A stretch of 64,000 nucleotides of DNA from the NCBI RefSeq assembly GCF_014638275.1, contig NZ_BMFJ01000001.1:1600338-1664337 (forward strand), read 5' to 3'. Positions 9,604-18,177 of the stretch are shown here, piece by piece (position 1 is the stretch's first letter; the number at the start of each line of letters is the position of its first letter). This DNA is from Primorskyibacter flagellatus. Lineage in GTDB: Bacteria > Pseudomonadota > Alphaproteobacteria > Rhodobacterales > Rhodobacteraceae. Made by a program: the position numbers and the translations under genes. The notes below the pieces were generated by a model. That model was not told the DNA's origin. It ran no database searches and was given only the letters and a program-made list of their open reading frames with translations.

Positions 9604-9747
9604 ATGACAAACACGCTTTCGGTTGCGCTTGCGGCGATCATCATCGGGTTGCTGGTGGCGGACTGGCAGATGGCAGACTGGGCCAACAGTCTGTTTCTTG
9701 CCCGAAAATTTGCCGAACTGCTGGAATGGGTCGCCTTTTGGCGCTAA
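9604..9747 (+). CDS. Small one-helix membrane protein linked to gap
   Basis: A 47-residue protein that consists of one hydrophobic helix (residues about 5-20, LSVALAAIIIGLLVAD) and an amphipathic, aromatic-rich tail ending in EWVAFWR. I recall short proteins ending in this way just downstream of gap in other Rhodobacterales, where they are often mislabelled as GAPDH because of position. The ATG follows GGAGGACCG, a good ribosome binding site. It lies 143 bases after gap and 27 bases before the alpha/beta hydrolase. The role is unknown; a membrane tether or modulator of GAPDH is speculation. Confidence 0.65.
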   Translation: MTNTLSVALAAIIIGLLVADWQMADWANSLFLARKFAELLEWVAFWR

Positions 9748-9774
9748 GGCTTTTCAAACATTCCGACCGAAGCC

Positions 9775-10773
9775 ATGCCCGATCTCATTCCGACCATCCT
9801 TCTTATCCTGTTCGGGTTCAGCCTGTTCGTCCTTCTGGGCAACATCGCCTATTCCTGGCGCCACAAGGTGACGGTCGAACGGGCTGTCCCGCCGCGCGGG
9901 GCCTTCACCACGATCTCGACCGGGCGGCTGCACTACGTGGATTGCGGCACCGGTCAGGCGATCCTGATGATCCACGGGCTTGGCGGGAACCTCGGGCATT
10001 TCGACTGCGGACTGATCGACGATCTGGCGCGGGATTTCCGGGTGGTGGCGATCGACCGGCCGGGGTCCGGCTATTCCGAACGCTCTCCGGGTGCGCCGGC
10101 GAATATCCGCGCGCAGGCGCGGCAGGTGGCCGAGGTCATCGAAAAGCTGGAGATCGACAATCCGCTGGTGGTCGGCCATTCGCTTGGCGGAGCGGTAGCC
10201 CTGGCCCTGGCGCTGGAAAAGCCGGAACTGGTGCGCGGGCTGGCGCTGCTTGCGCCGCTGTCTCTGCCGCCCAAGGAGAAGCTGGAGATCTTCGAGGACT
10301 GCCGGATCAATTCCGACCTGCAGCGCTGGATCACATCCTGGACCACCGCGATCCCGCGGATGCTGCGGCACCCCGAACCCGTGCGGCAGGAGGTCTTCGG
10401 CCCTGACCCCATGCCTGCCGACTATGCCGTGCGCGGGGGCGGGCTGCTGGCGCTGCGGCCGGGGGCCTTCTACAACGCCAGTCGCGACTTCATGGCCATG
10501 GGCGAGGACATGGCCGGCATGTCGCGGGAATACGCGCGGCTCGCCGTGCCGGTGCGGGTGCTCTACGGCAAGGAGGACAGGGTGCTGGATCACATGCACC
10601 ATGGCGAGGTGCTGGTGCGCCGCTATCCGCAGATCGGGCTGAAACTGATCGAGGGCGGGCACATGCTGCCGATCACGCGCACCGCCGACTGCGCCGGTTT
10701 CATCCGGCGCGCCGCCGAGGCGATGAAGGACCGGAAGTTTATTTCCCGAGCTTCGCCAGAAGTTTATCGTTGA
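9775..10773 (+). CDS. Membrane-anchored alpha/beta hydrolase
   Basis: A 332-residue serine hydrolase. Residues about 4-24 form a hydrophobic anchor (LIPTILLILFGFSLFVLLG), so the enzyme is probably tied to the inner membrane. The oxyanion motif MIHGLGGN, the nucleophile elbow GHSLGGA and a C-terminal GGHMLP histidine complete the triad, with the Asp likely in YGKEDRVLD. The substrate is unknown; lipase- or esterase-like activity is likely. It runs convergently into coaD and overlaps its 3' end by 35 bases, so the C-terminal residues are encoded opposite coaD codons. Confidence 0.88.
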   Translation: MPDLIPTILLILFGFSLFVLLGNIAYSWRHKVTVERAVPPRGAFTTISTGRLHYVDCGTGQAILMIHGLGGNLGHFDCGLIDDLARDFRVVAIDRPGSGYSERSPGAPANIRAQARQVAEVIEKLEIDNPLVVGHSLGGAVALALALEKPELVRGLALLAPLSLPPKEKLEIFEDCRINSDLQRWITSWTTAIPRMLRHPEPVRQEVFGPDPMPADYAVRGGGLLALRPGAFYNASRDFMAMGEDMAGMSREYARLAVPVRVLYGKEDRVLDHMHHGEVLVRRYPQIGLKLIEGGHMLPITRTADCAGFIRRAAEAMKDRKFISRASPEVYR

Positions 10774-11233
10774 CCGCCGGGGTCACGAATTTCCTGACAT
10801 CCCCGTCGAGCCGGGCGATTTCCTTGACCAGCTTGGACGCGATGGCCTGATGCTTGGCATCGGCCATGAGGAAGACGGTTTCCACCGAATTGTTCAGAGA
10901 GCGGTTCATTCCGACCATCTGGTATTCGTATTCGAAATCCGCCACGGCCCGCAGCCCGCGCACGATGATCGAGGCGCCGACGTCCTGCGCGCAGTGGATC
11001 AGAAGGTTCTCGAACGGATGCGCGACGATCTCGGTCCCGGTTTCGTCGGAGAGCTTGACACATTCGGCCTCGATCATGCCGACGCGTTCCTCGAGCGAGA
11101 AGAGCGGGCCCTTGTCGCGGTTGATCGCCACGCCGATGACAAGCCGGTCCACCAGCGCCGTGGCGCGGCGGATGATGTCCACGTGGCCGAGGGTGATCGG
11201 GTCGAAGGTGCCGGGGTAAAGACCAATGCGCAT
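10739..11233 (-). CDS. coaD: Phosphopantetheine adenylyltransferase
   Basis: Transfers AMP from ATP to 4'-phosphopantetheine to give dephospho-CoA, the penultimate step of CoA synthesis. The 164-residue cytoplasmic enzyme has the nucleotidyltransferase motif TFDPITLGH (T-x-G-H) at the N-terminus, IVRGLRAVADFEYEYQM in the middle and a lysine-rich tail, all standard. It stands alone as a single gene. Its 3' end overlaps the convergent hydrolase gene by 35 bases. Confidence 0.96.
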   Translation of the reverse strand: MRIGLYPGTFDPITLGHVDIIRRATALVDRLVIGVAINRDKGPLFSLEERVGMIEAECVKLSDETGTEIVAHPFENLLIHCAQDVGASIIVRGLRAVADFEYEYQMVGMNRSLNNSVETVFLMADAKHQAIASKLVKEIARLDGDVRKFVTPAVNDKLLAKLGK

Positions 11234-11379
11234 GGCGTCCTCTCGTCATCGCGTTTCTGCGCACGCAACATTATTGCGCGGGGGAATGCAAGGGCTTGCC
11301 GGAATTATCCCGCGCGAGGGTTGCCGTGAGGGGTGTCGCCATCGGATGTGTTGGCCCGTTGTCCCAGTGCGGAGCGACC

Positions 11380-11445
11380 GTCACCCCCGGACTTGATCCG
11401 GGGATTTCTGACCGGGGAGATCCTCGGATCAAGTCCGAGGATGAC
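11380..11445. repeat. 66-bp palindromic intergenic element, copy A
   Basis: Begins GTCA and ends TGAC. It contains two stems: CCCCGGA-CTTGA-TCCGGGG (11386-11404) and ATCCTCGGA-TCAAG-TCCGAGGAT (11420-11442). The loops are reverse complements of each other, so the element is two arms in inverted orientation. A second copy of exactly the same length is at 60488-60553 and a decayed single arm is at 46364-46393. Similar sequences are common between genes in Alphaproteobacteria. Confidence 0.8.
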
Positions 11446-11490
11446 CACCGCATGAGGGATGACGGCTCTCGGGGTGGCTTCCGGGCTGGT

Positions 11491-11931
11491 TCAGTGCCCG
11501 GCGATCATGCCTTCCAGCGCGTCGCGTTCCATGGACAGCTGGTTGAGCCGCGCCTTGACCACGTCGCCGATGGTTACGATGCCGATCAGCGTGTCGTTTT
11601 CGACAACCGGCATGTGGCGGAAGCGGCCGTCGGTCATGCGGCGCAGCACTTCGTCGGCGGTGTCGCGGCGTTCGCAGCAGACGGGATCACGGGTCATCAG
11701 CGCGTCGGCCCTGTCCTCCATGATGCCGGGTCCCCTGCGTGACAGGGCGCGCACGATGTCGCGTTCCGACAGGATGCCGTCCGCCGTATCGCCGGTCGCC
11801 GACACCACCACGCCGCCGATGCGGTTTTCGGTCAGGATGCGCGTGACCTCGGACACCGGGACGTCCGGCTTCACGGTCACCACACCCTCGGCGCCCTTGG
11901 ATTGCAGGATCTGCTGCACGATCATGGCCAT
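11491..11931 (-). CDS. CBS-domain pair protein
   Basis: A 146-residue cytoplasmic protein made of two CBS domains (residues about 8-65 and 75-135) with nothing else attached. CBS pairs bind adenosine nucleotides such as AMP, ATP or NAD and usually regulate a partner. The second domain has the typical MTDGRFRHMPVVENDTLIGIVTIGDVVK ending in part. Here the partner is unknown; the neighbouring LysR gene is on the same strand 11 bases upstream, so the two may be co-transcribed. Stand-alone CBS proteins of this size are common and their functions are mostly untested. Confidence 0.9.
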   Translation of the reverse strand: MAMIVQQILQSKGAEGVVTVKPDVPVSEVTRILTENRIGGVVVSATGDTADGILSERDIVRALSRRGPGIMEDRADALMTRDPVCCERRDTADEVLRRMTDGRFRHMPVVENDTLIGIVTIGDVVKARLNQLSMERDALEGMIAGH

Positions 11932-11942
11932 TCCTCCTCTGG

Positions 11943-12872
11943 CTATGTGTGCGCTTCAGCGTCCGCCCCCTGCGACATTTTGTCAAGCGCGCCCTCCAAC
12001 CGCGCCACTTCGGTCCGCAGACCTTCGCCGAGCAGCGCGGCAAACCGGTTCATGCGTTCGAGCCGGGCGTCGTCTTCGTGGCGAACCAGGTAGAAGCTGC
12101 GGGTGAGCGAGAAGGCGTCCGTGAGGATGCGCCGCAGTTCCGCAGCGGACGGCAGGGCAAAGTCGTGGACGATGCCGACCCCTGCCCCCTGCCGCAGCCA
12201 GTTCAACTGCACCACGACGGAGTTGGAGGCGAGCGGCACACGCCCCGTGCCAAGATCGCCGAGGTAGTCGAGTTCCTTGTCGAAGATCATGTCGGGGATA
12301 TAGCCTGTCATGCGGTGATGGCGCAGGTCGCGCAGGTCGGTAAGCGGCGCGTGGCGGGAGAGATAGCTGTGCGCGGCGGCAAGGTGCAGGTGATAGTCGC
12401 TGATCTTCTGCACCAGCAGGCGCCCGGCCGTCGGGCGGCTGACGGTGACGGCCATGTCGGCCTCGCGCCGCGACAGGTTGAACAGGCGGGGGAGCGCGAC
12501 GATCTGGAGTTCAAGCTCGGGGTTATCGTCGAGGATCGCGGCACAGACCTGCGGCAGGAGGAAGTTCGCCACCCCGTCCGGCGCACCGATGCGGATCTGG
12601 CCAGAGAGGCGGCCCGCCTGCCCCGCGATCTCCTCACCAGCGGCCATGACAGCCTGTTCGGCGCGCAGGGCGTGGTCCATCAGGCGCTGGCCGGCGTCGG
12701 TCAGGGCGTAGCCCTGCGGCGACTTGGCGAAGAGCGCGGCGCCGATCTGTTCCTCCAGCCGGCCGACGCGTCGCCCCACTGTTGCGGGGTCGATGCGCAG
12801 GCGACGGCCCGCACCCGAAAGGCTTTCGTCGCGCGCCACGGCAAGGAAAATCCGCAGGTCATCCCAGTGCAT
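11943..12872 (-). CDS. LysR-family transcriptional regulator
   Basis: A 309-residue regulator with an N-terminal winged helix (MHWDDLRIFLAVARDESLSGAGRRL, residues 1-60) and a two-lobed ligand domain. An upstream in-frame ATG at 12899 exists, but MHWDDLRIFL is the usual start of this subgroup. It is divergent from mmsA with only about 100 bases between them, the classic LysR arrangement, so I infer control of mmsA and perhaps of the valine genes. The ligand is not evident. It could also control the CBS gene downstream. Confidence 0.9.
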   Translation of the reverse strand: MHWDDLRIFLAVARDESLSGAGRRLRIDPATVGRRVGRLEEQIGAALFAKSPQGYALTDAGQRLMDHALRAEQAVMAAGEEIAGQAGRLSGQIRIGAPDGVANFLLPQVCAAILDDNPELELQIVALPRLFNLSRREADMAVTVSRPTAGRLLVQKISDYHLHLAAAHSYLSRHAPLTDLRDLRHHRMTGYIPDMIFDKELDYLGDLGTGRVPLASNSVVVQLNWLRQGAGVGIVHDFALPSAAELRRILTDAFSLTRSFYLVRHEDDARLERMNRFAALLGEGLRTEVARLEGALDKMSQGADAEAHT

Positions 12873-12975
12873 CCGGCCCTCGTCCGTATATTTTTGCAAA
12901 ACCTATTTGCCCTATTTCCCCTTTCGGATGCAATTCCGCAAGTCTATCGTCCGCGCCAAACGGATGGAGGATCCC

Positions 12976-14475
12976 ATGCAAGAGCTTTCCCACTATATCG
13001 ACGGCGCCCATGTCAAAGGCACCTCCGGTCGCTTTGCCGACGTGATGAACCCGGCAACAGGCGAGGTTCAGGCCAAGGTGCCGCTCGCCTCGGTCGAGGA
13101 GATGGACCACGCGGTCGCAGTAGCCGCGAAGGCGCAGCCCGCCTGGGCCGCCGTGAACCCGCAGCGTCGCGCGCGCGTGCTGATGAAGTTCGTCGATCTG
13201 CTGAATCGCGACATGGACAAGCTGGCCGAGGCGCTGTCCCGCGAGCATGGCAAGACCTTCCCGGATGCGAAGGGCGACGTGCAGCGCGGGCTCGAGGTCG
13301 TGGAGTACTGCATCGGCGCGCCCCAGATGCTGAAGGGCGAATACACCGACGGCGCGGGTCCGGGCATCGACATCTATTCCATGCGCCAGCCGCTTGGCGT
13401 GACCGCGGGGATCACCCCGTTCAACTTTCCCGCAATGATCCCGATGTGGATGTTCGCCCCGGCCATCGCCTGCGGTAACGCCTTTATCCTGAAGCCGTCC
13501 GAACGTGACCCCTCGGTCCCGCTGATGCTGGCGGAGCTGCTTGAGGAAGCCGGTCTGCCCAAGGGAATCCTGCAGGTCGTGAACGGGGACAAGGGCGCAG
13601 TGGACGCGATCCTCGACAACCCGGTGATCCAGTCGATCGGCTTCGTCGGATCGACGCCGATTGCGGAATACATCTACGGGCGTGGCTGTTCGAACGGCAA
13701 GCGGGTGCAGTGCTTTGGCGGTGCGAAGAACCACATGATCGTCATGCCGGACGCCGACATGGACCAAGCGGCGGATGCGCTGGTCGGCGCTGGCTACGGC
13801 GCGGCGGGCGAACGCTGCATGGCGATCTCGGTCGCGGTGCCCGTCGGGGACGAGACCGCAGACCGGCTGATCGAAAAGCTGGTGCCGCGGATCGAGAAGC
13901 TGAAGGTAGGACCCTACACCGCCGGCGATGACGTGGACTACGGTCCGGTCGTCACCAAGGCGGCGAAGGAGAACATCCTGCGGCTGGTGCAGACCGGGAT
14001 CGACCAGGGCGCGAAACTGGTAGTCGACGGGCGCGACTTCAAACTGCAGGGCTACGAGGACGGGTTCTTCGTCGGGGCGCATCTGTTCGACAACGTCACC
14101 ACCGACATGGACATCTACAAGACGGAGATCTTCGGCCCGGTCCTGTCCACCGTCCGCGCCAAGACCTACGAAGAGGCGCTTGGCTATGCCATGGACCACG
14201 AATACGGCAACGGCACCGCGATCTTCACCCGCGACGGCGACACGGCGCGGGACTTTGCCAGCCGGATCAACATCGGCATGGTCGGGATCAACGTGCCGAT
14301 CCCGGTGCCGCTGGCCTATCATACCTTCGGCGGCTGGAAGAAGTCCGCTTTCGGCGACCTGAACCAGCATGGGCCCGACGCGTTCAAATTCTACACGCGG
14401 ACCAAGACGGTCACGGCGCGCTGGCCGTCGGGGCTGAAAGAGGGCGGCGAGTTCCATTTCAAGCCAATGGATTGA
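12976..14475 (+). CDS. mmsA: Methylmalonate-semialdehyde dehydrogenase (acylating)
   Basis: Oxidises methylmalonate semialdehyde to propionyl-CoA using NAD+ and CoA, the final step of valine and isobutyrate breakdown; also acts on malonate semialdehyde. The 499-residue aldehyde dehydrogenase has the GITPFNFPAM motif and the catalytic cysteine in GAAGERCMAISVAV, as in the MmsA subfamily. ATG at 12964 is also in frame, but GGAGG at 12966-12970 places the start at 12976. It is separated from the other valine genes by two unrelated genes. Confidence 0.95.
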   Translation: MQELSHYIDGAHVKGTSGRFADVMNPATGEVQAKVPLASVEEMDHAVAVAAKAQPAWAAVNPQRRARVLMKFVDLLNRDMDKLAEALSREHGKTFPDAKGDVQRGLEVVEYCIGAPQMLKGEYTDGAGPGIDIYSMRQPLGVTAGITPFNFPAMIPMWMFAPAIACGNAFILKPSERDPSVPLMLAELLEEAGLPKGILQVVNGDKGAVDAILDNPVIQSIGFVGSTPIAEYIYGRGCSNGKRVQCFGGAKNHMIVMPDADMDQAADALVGAGYGAAGERCMAISVAVPVGDETADRLIEKLVPRIEKLKVGPYTAGDDVDYGPVVTKAAKENILRLVQTGIDQGAKLVVDGRDFKLQGYEDGFFVGAHLFDNVTTDMDIYKTEIFGPVLSTVRAKTYEEALGYAMDHEYGNGTAIFTRDGDTARDFASRINIGMVGINVPIPVPLAYHTFGGWKKSAFGDLNQHGPDAFKFYTRTKTVTARWPSGLKEGGEFHFKPMD

Positions 14476-14546
14476 TCTGGTTTACCACCTTGACGCCGCG
14501 GACGGAGCAAGGATTGAACCGATCGGTCAAATATGCTGAAGTGCGG

Positions 14547-14568
14547 GGCCGGAGAGAAATCTCCGGCC
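14547..14568. other. Perfect hairpin with GAAA tetraloop
   Basis: GGCCGGAGA-GAAA-TCTCCGGCC: a 9-bp stem closed by a GNRA-type tetraloop on the + strand. It lies between mmsA and the next + strand gene. No T-run follows, so it is not a simple terminator; mRNA 3'-end protection or a Rho-independent pause is possible. Confidence 0.7.
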
Positions 14569-14595
14569 AACCCAAGCATTTGACCGGCAGAATTC

Positions 14596-15015
14596 ATGTC
14601 CCTGACTTACACGATTATCCCGGAATACGGACTAGTCTATGTCCGGTATGTCGGCACGGCACGGCTGGCCGAGACGATGGAGGTCTTTGGCCGCTACGCG
14701 CAGGACCCGGCCTATCGCCCCGGGCAAAAGCAGCTGGTCGATCTGTCGGGGATCACGGATTACGAGCGCGACTTCCTCGAAATGGTAAAGTTGCAGGCCC
14801 GCAAGGCGGAGGCCATGTCGACGAACGGGGCACAGTCCCTCGCCGTCTACCATGCGCCGACTCCGGTGTCGCTGGAGATGGCGCGGCTGGTCGCGCGGTC
14901 CTGGGAAGGGCTGGAGAAGGTCGTGGTCCGCGTCGCGCAGAGCGAAGATCAGGCGCTAGAGATGCTGGGCGTTCCGGGCGCGCGCTTTGCCGATCTGCCG
15001 ATGAAGGACGCCTGA
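14596..15015 (+). CDS. STAS/SEC14-like small protein of unknown function
   Basis: A 139-residue soluble protein without signal peptide. The layout (YTIIPEYGLVYVRYVGTA, then a helix, then QLVDLSGITDYERDF, then a helix and ARSWEGLEKVVVRVAQSEDQALEML) resembles SpoIIAA-like or STAS/SEC14 proteins found widely in Alphaproteobacteria, which have no firm function. No strong ribosome binding site precedes the ATG. It follows mmsA by 120 bases, with a stable hairpin between. A hairpin that acts as a terminator for the opposing gene separates it from the convergent VPLPA-CTERM gene. Confidence 0.75.
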   Translation: MSLTYTIIPEYGLVYVRYVGTARLAETMEVFGRYAQDPAYRPGQKQLVDLSGITDYERDFLEMVKLQARKAEAMSTNGAQSLAVYHAPTPVSLEMARLVARSWEGLEKVVVRVAQSEDQALEMLGVPGARFADLPMKDA

Positions 15016-15038
15016 ACGGCGGCTTCGGGTGCGACATG

Positions 15039-15066
15039 AAAAACGGGCCCCGCATCGGGGGCCCGT
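15039..15066 (-). terminator. Rho-independent terminator for the VPLPA-CTERM gene
   Basis: A perfect 9-bp stem ACGGGCCCC/GGGGCCCGT with a 6-nt loop (15043-15066). Read on the - strand it is followed by a run of five T (15043-15039). It lies 20 bases past the stop of the leftward gene at 15087 and also separates it from the rightward gene ending at 15015. Confidence 0.88.
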
Positions 15067-15086
15067 CCAGCGTCATCCTGACCGTA

Positions 15087-15707
15087 TCAGAAGCGGCGGG
15101 ATTTACGCCGCGCGACAACGGCCGCGCCAAGCGCCGTGACCAGCAGCACGCCGCCCGCGGGCAGCGGAACGGCCGGGGTGGAAACGGGGTAGCCTATGAT
15201 CTTGTTGCTCTCGTCGGTGAAGGCGCCCATGGTCACGTCCTTGAACCGCAGGCCGACGCGTTCGAAATCCGCGGCGGTCAGACCGGTCAGGCTGAAGGAG
15301 TAGGCCGTCGGGGTGACGAGCACCTTGTTGAACGCAACGCCGAAGTCAAAGTTGCCGGCGGACTGGTTGCCTGGCGTCAGGTAATCCATGTCGCCGTTCA
15401 TCGGGTTGCCGCCGCCAACGTCGTTGGTGTTGGTCTTCAGCACGAAGGGGCTGGCGATCCCGACGGTCGGCGTTCCCGCGACGTCAAAATAGAAGGCCGA
15501 CAGCTTGCCGGTCGTGGTGCCGGTCAGGCCGACGGAGATGTCGACGCCGGTTGCCGTGTCCATGATCGTCACGACCGGGGAGACGTAGGCCCCCTTGTCG
15601 TTTTCGTTCCAGGTGTAGTTGCCGATGGTGACGGTGGCGGCCTGAGCCGACGCGCCGCCGAGGACAAGCGCAGCAGCAACTGCGGCAGCCTTGAGTCCGA
15701 TATGCAT
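15087..15707 (-). CDS. Secreted VPLPA-CTERM protein (1 of 4)
   Basis: A 206-residue exported protein: signal peptide (MHIGLKAAAVAAALVLGGASAQA), beta-rich Thr/Gly/Asn-rich body, and a C-terminal sorting signal AVPLPAGG, a hydrophobic helix and a basic tail (RRKSRRF). Proteins with this tripartite tail are expected to be cut and anchored by a VPLPA-specific exosortase. An upstream start at 15809 is in frame but would bury the signal peptide, so I use 15707. No function is known for the body. It is inserted, on the opposite strand, between mmsA and the rest of the valine genes. Confidence 0.88.
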   Translation of the reverse strand: MHIGLKAAAVAAALVLGGASAQAATVTIGNYTWNENDKGAYVSPVVTIMDTATGVDISVGLTGTTTGKLSAFYFDVAGTPTVGIASPFVLKTNTNDVGGGNPMNGDMDYLTPGNQSAGNFDFGVAFNKVLVTPTAYSFSLTGLTAADFERVGLRFKDVTMGAFTDESNKIIGYPVSTPAVPLPAGGVLLVTALGAAVVARRKSRRF

Positions 15708-15997
15708 TTTCAGGGTTCTCCCGGAGTGAGGGGTAACGTGAGGGGTCAATGGCATCTGGTCCGCGGCGCGGTCTTGGGCAACGGACGAAACAAGAATGAG
15801 TGGGAACAACGCGCCTGCAGCAGCCCCACGTCAAACAGGATTGCCACAATTTTGCCAAATCAAAAATGTTTGACCGCCATGATTGAAACTTTCCGCCGCC
15901 ACAATCGTAGCGTGGCCAGATCAACCGGAGCGTTATCCGGAACAGTGCGGCCGGGCGGGGCCGGTGACAGGACACGACCGCAAGGGGGGATTCGACC

Positions 15998-17137
15998 GTG
16001 AACTTCGGACTGACAGAGGAACAGCAGGCCATCTTCGACATGGCCCATGCCTTCGGACAGGAGCGCATCGCGCCGCATGCACGGGAGTGGGAGGCCGCCG
16101 GCACGATCCCCAAGGAGCTCTGGCCCGAAATCGGTGCGCTCGGCTTCGGCGGACTCTACGTGAGCGAGGAGAACGGCGGCGCGGGGCTGGGCCGGCTCGA
16201 TGCGACGCTGGTGTTCGAGGCGCTGTCTATGGCCTGCCCCTCTGTCGCGGCGTTCCTGTCGATCCACAACATGTGCGCACGAATGATCGACGCCTTCGCC
16301 TCGGAAGAGTTGCGCGCGCGGGTGCTGCCCGGCGTGATTTCCATGGATACGGTGCTGTCCTACTGCCTGACCGAGCCCGGGTCAGGGTCCGATGCGGTTG
16401 CCCTGCGCACGCGGGCGGAGCGGACGAACGAGGGATACCGGCTGAACGGGACCAAGGCCTTCATCTCGGGCGGGGGCTATTCGGACGCCTATGTCGTGAT
16501 GGTCAGGACCGGAGACGCGGGCCCCAAGGGTGTATCGACAGTCTATGTCGAGGACGGCACGGAGGGGCTTTCCTTCGGCAAGCTGGAAGATAAAATGGGC
16601 TGGCGCAGTCAGCCGACCCGGCAGGTCCAGTTCGACAATTGCGATATTTCTTCAGACAACCTAGTTGGCGAGGAGGGTCAGGGATTCACTTATGCGATGA
16701 AGGGGCTGGACGGCGGGCGCCTGAACATCGCCGCCTGTTCGCTTGGTGCCGCCCAGACCGCGCTGAACCTGACGCTGGCTTACATGGCGGAACGCGAGGC
16801 CTTCGGAAAGCCGATCAACCAGTTTCAGGCTCTGCAGTTCCGGCTGGCGGACATGGAGATAGAGCTTCAGGCCGCCCGCACCTTCCTACGCCAGGCGGCG
16901 TGGAAGCTGGATCAGGGCGCGCCGGATGCCACCAAGTTCTGTGCCATGGCGAAGAAGTTCGTGACCGAGGCGGGGTCGCATGTGGTCAACGACTGCCTGC
17001 AGATGCATGGCGGCTATGGCTATCTGGCGGATTACGGAATCGAGAAGCTCGTGCGCGACCTTCGCGTGCACGAGATCCTTGAAGGCACCAACGAGATCAT
17101 GCGCCTGATCGTCGCCCGCCAGTTGATCGCGGCATGA
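15998..17137 (+). CDS. Acyl-CoA dehydrogenase, probably isobutyryl-CoA dehydrogenase
   Basis: A 379-residue FAD enzyme expected to oxidise isobutyryl-CoA to methacrylyl-CoA with transfer of electrons to ETF. Motifs seen are YCLTEPGSGSDA (FAD/substrate loop), GTKAFISGGGYSDAYVVM, and the C-terminal QMHGGYGYLADYGIEKLVRDLRVHEILEGTNEIMRL, in which the Glu of EGTNE is the catalytic base of this class. The start is GTG after AGGGGGGA. Substrate is inferred from the two genes that follow by ATGA overlaps, both specific for valine breakdown. Confidence 0.93.
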   Translation: MNFGLTEEQQAIFDMAHAFGQERIAPHAREWEAAGTIPKELWPEIGALGFGGLYVSEENGGAGLGRLDATLVFEALSMACPSVAAFLSIHNMCARMIDAFASEELRARVLPGVISMDTVLSYCLTEPGSGSDAVALRTRAERTNEGYRLNGTKAFISGGGYSDAYVVMVRTGDAGPKGVSTVYVEDGTEGLSFGKLEDKMGWRSQPTRQVQFDNCDISSDNLVGEEGQGFTYAMKGLDGGRLNIAACSLGAAQTALNLTLAYMAEREAFGKPINQFQALQFRLADMEIELQAARTFLRQAAWKLDQGAPDATKFCAMAKKFVTEAGSHVVNDCLQMHGGYGYLADYGIEKLVRDLRVHEILEGTNEIMRLIVARQLIAA

Positions 17138-18177
17138 GCGGGGACATCCATATCCGGCGCAGCGGCGTCGCAGGGCGGATCACGCTGACACGGGCCAAGG
17201 CGCTGAACGCGCTGACCTATGACATGGTCCTGTCGATGGACGCGGCGTTGAAGGACTGGGCCGCGGATCCGTCCGTCGCTCTGGTTATAATCGACGCGGA
17301 AGGGGACAAGGCCTTCTGCGCCGGCGGGGACATCCAGAAACTCTACGAGACCGGGCTGGCAGGAGATTTTGCCTATGGCCGGCAGTTCTGGCAGGACGAA
17401 TACCGGATGAACGCGCGGCTGGCGGAATATCCCAAGCCGGTCGTCAGCTTCCTGCAGGGGTTCGTGATGGGCGGCGGTGTCGGTGTCGGCTGCCACGCGT
17501 CGCATCGCGTCGTCTGCGACAGCACGCAGATCGCCATGCCGGAGTGCGGCATCGGTCTGGTGCCGGACGTGGGCGGGTCGCTGCTGCTGGCGCGTGCGCC
17601 GGGATGGCTTGGCGCCTATCTCGGCCTGACGGCGGCGCGCATGGGTCCCGGGGACGCGATCCGGGCGGGTTTCGCGGATGTGTTCATTCCTCAGAACGAA
17701 TGGTCTGGCGTGATCTCCGACCTGGAAACGTCCGCGGATGTCAGTGCCTTGACCTACCGCGCAACGACTGCGCCTGCCGCAGAGTTCGCGGCGCAGGCCG
17801 AGGCAATTGACGATGCGTTCTGCAACGATCTGGCCGGAGTGGTGCAGGCCCTTGAAGGGCGGGAAGACGCATTCTCCGCCGCCGCGCAGAAGGCGATCCG
17901 GCGCAATTCTCCGCTTGCCATGGCGACTACGCTGGCGCTGCTGTCCAGACTGGGTGACGGTGCGACGATCCGGGATGCGCTCCGGCTGGAGTACCGCGTG
18001 ACGAGCCGGGCGATGCAGCACGGAGATTTCCTTGAGGGCATCCGCGCGCAGATCATCGACAAGGACCGCAATCCACGCTGGAAAAACGCGCTGAGCGACG
18101 TCTCCGCGACGGAGGCAGAGGCAATGCTGGCCCCCGCAGAGGGGGGAGAACTGACATTCGAGGAGGAGAGATCATGA
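17134..18177 (+). CDS. 3-hydroxyisobutyryl-CoA hydrolase (crotonase family)
   Basis: A 347-residue crotonase-fold enzyme. The length and motifs (AFCAGGDIQKLYE, GFVMGGGVGVGCHASHRV, MPECGIGLVPDVGGS) match 3-hydroxyisobutyryl-CoA hydrolases, which release free 3-hydroxyisobutyrate from its CoA ester, and not ordinary enoyl-CoA hydratases of about 260 residues. It lies between the acyl-CoA dehydrogenase and mmsB with 4-base overlaps on both sides, which fits the pathway order. A separate enoyl-CoA hydratase for methacrylyl-CoA is not in the window and must be supplied elsewhere. Confidence 0.9.
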   Translation: MSGDIHIRRSGVAGRITLTRAKALNALTYDMVLSMDAALKDWAADPSVALVIIDAEGDKAFCAGGDIQKLYETGLAGDFAYGRQFWQDEYRMNARLAEYPKPVVSFLQGFVMGGGVGVGCHASHRVVCDSTQIAMPECGIGLVPDVGGSLLLARAPGWLGAYLGLTAARMGPGDAIRAGFADVFIPQNEWSGVISDLETSADVSALTYRATTAPAAEFAAQAEAIDDAFCNDLAGVVQALEGREDAFSAAAQKAIRRNSPLAMATTLALLSRLGDGATIRDALRLEYRVTSRAMQHGDFLEGIRAQIIDKDRNPRWKNALSDVSATEAEAMLAPAEGGELTFEEERS

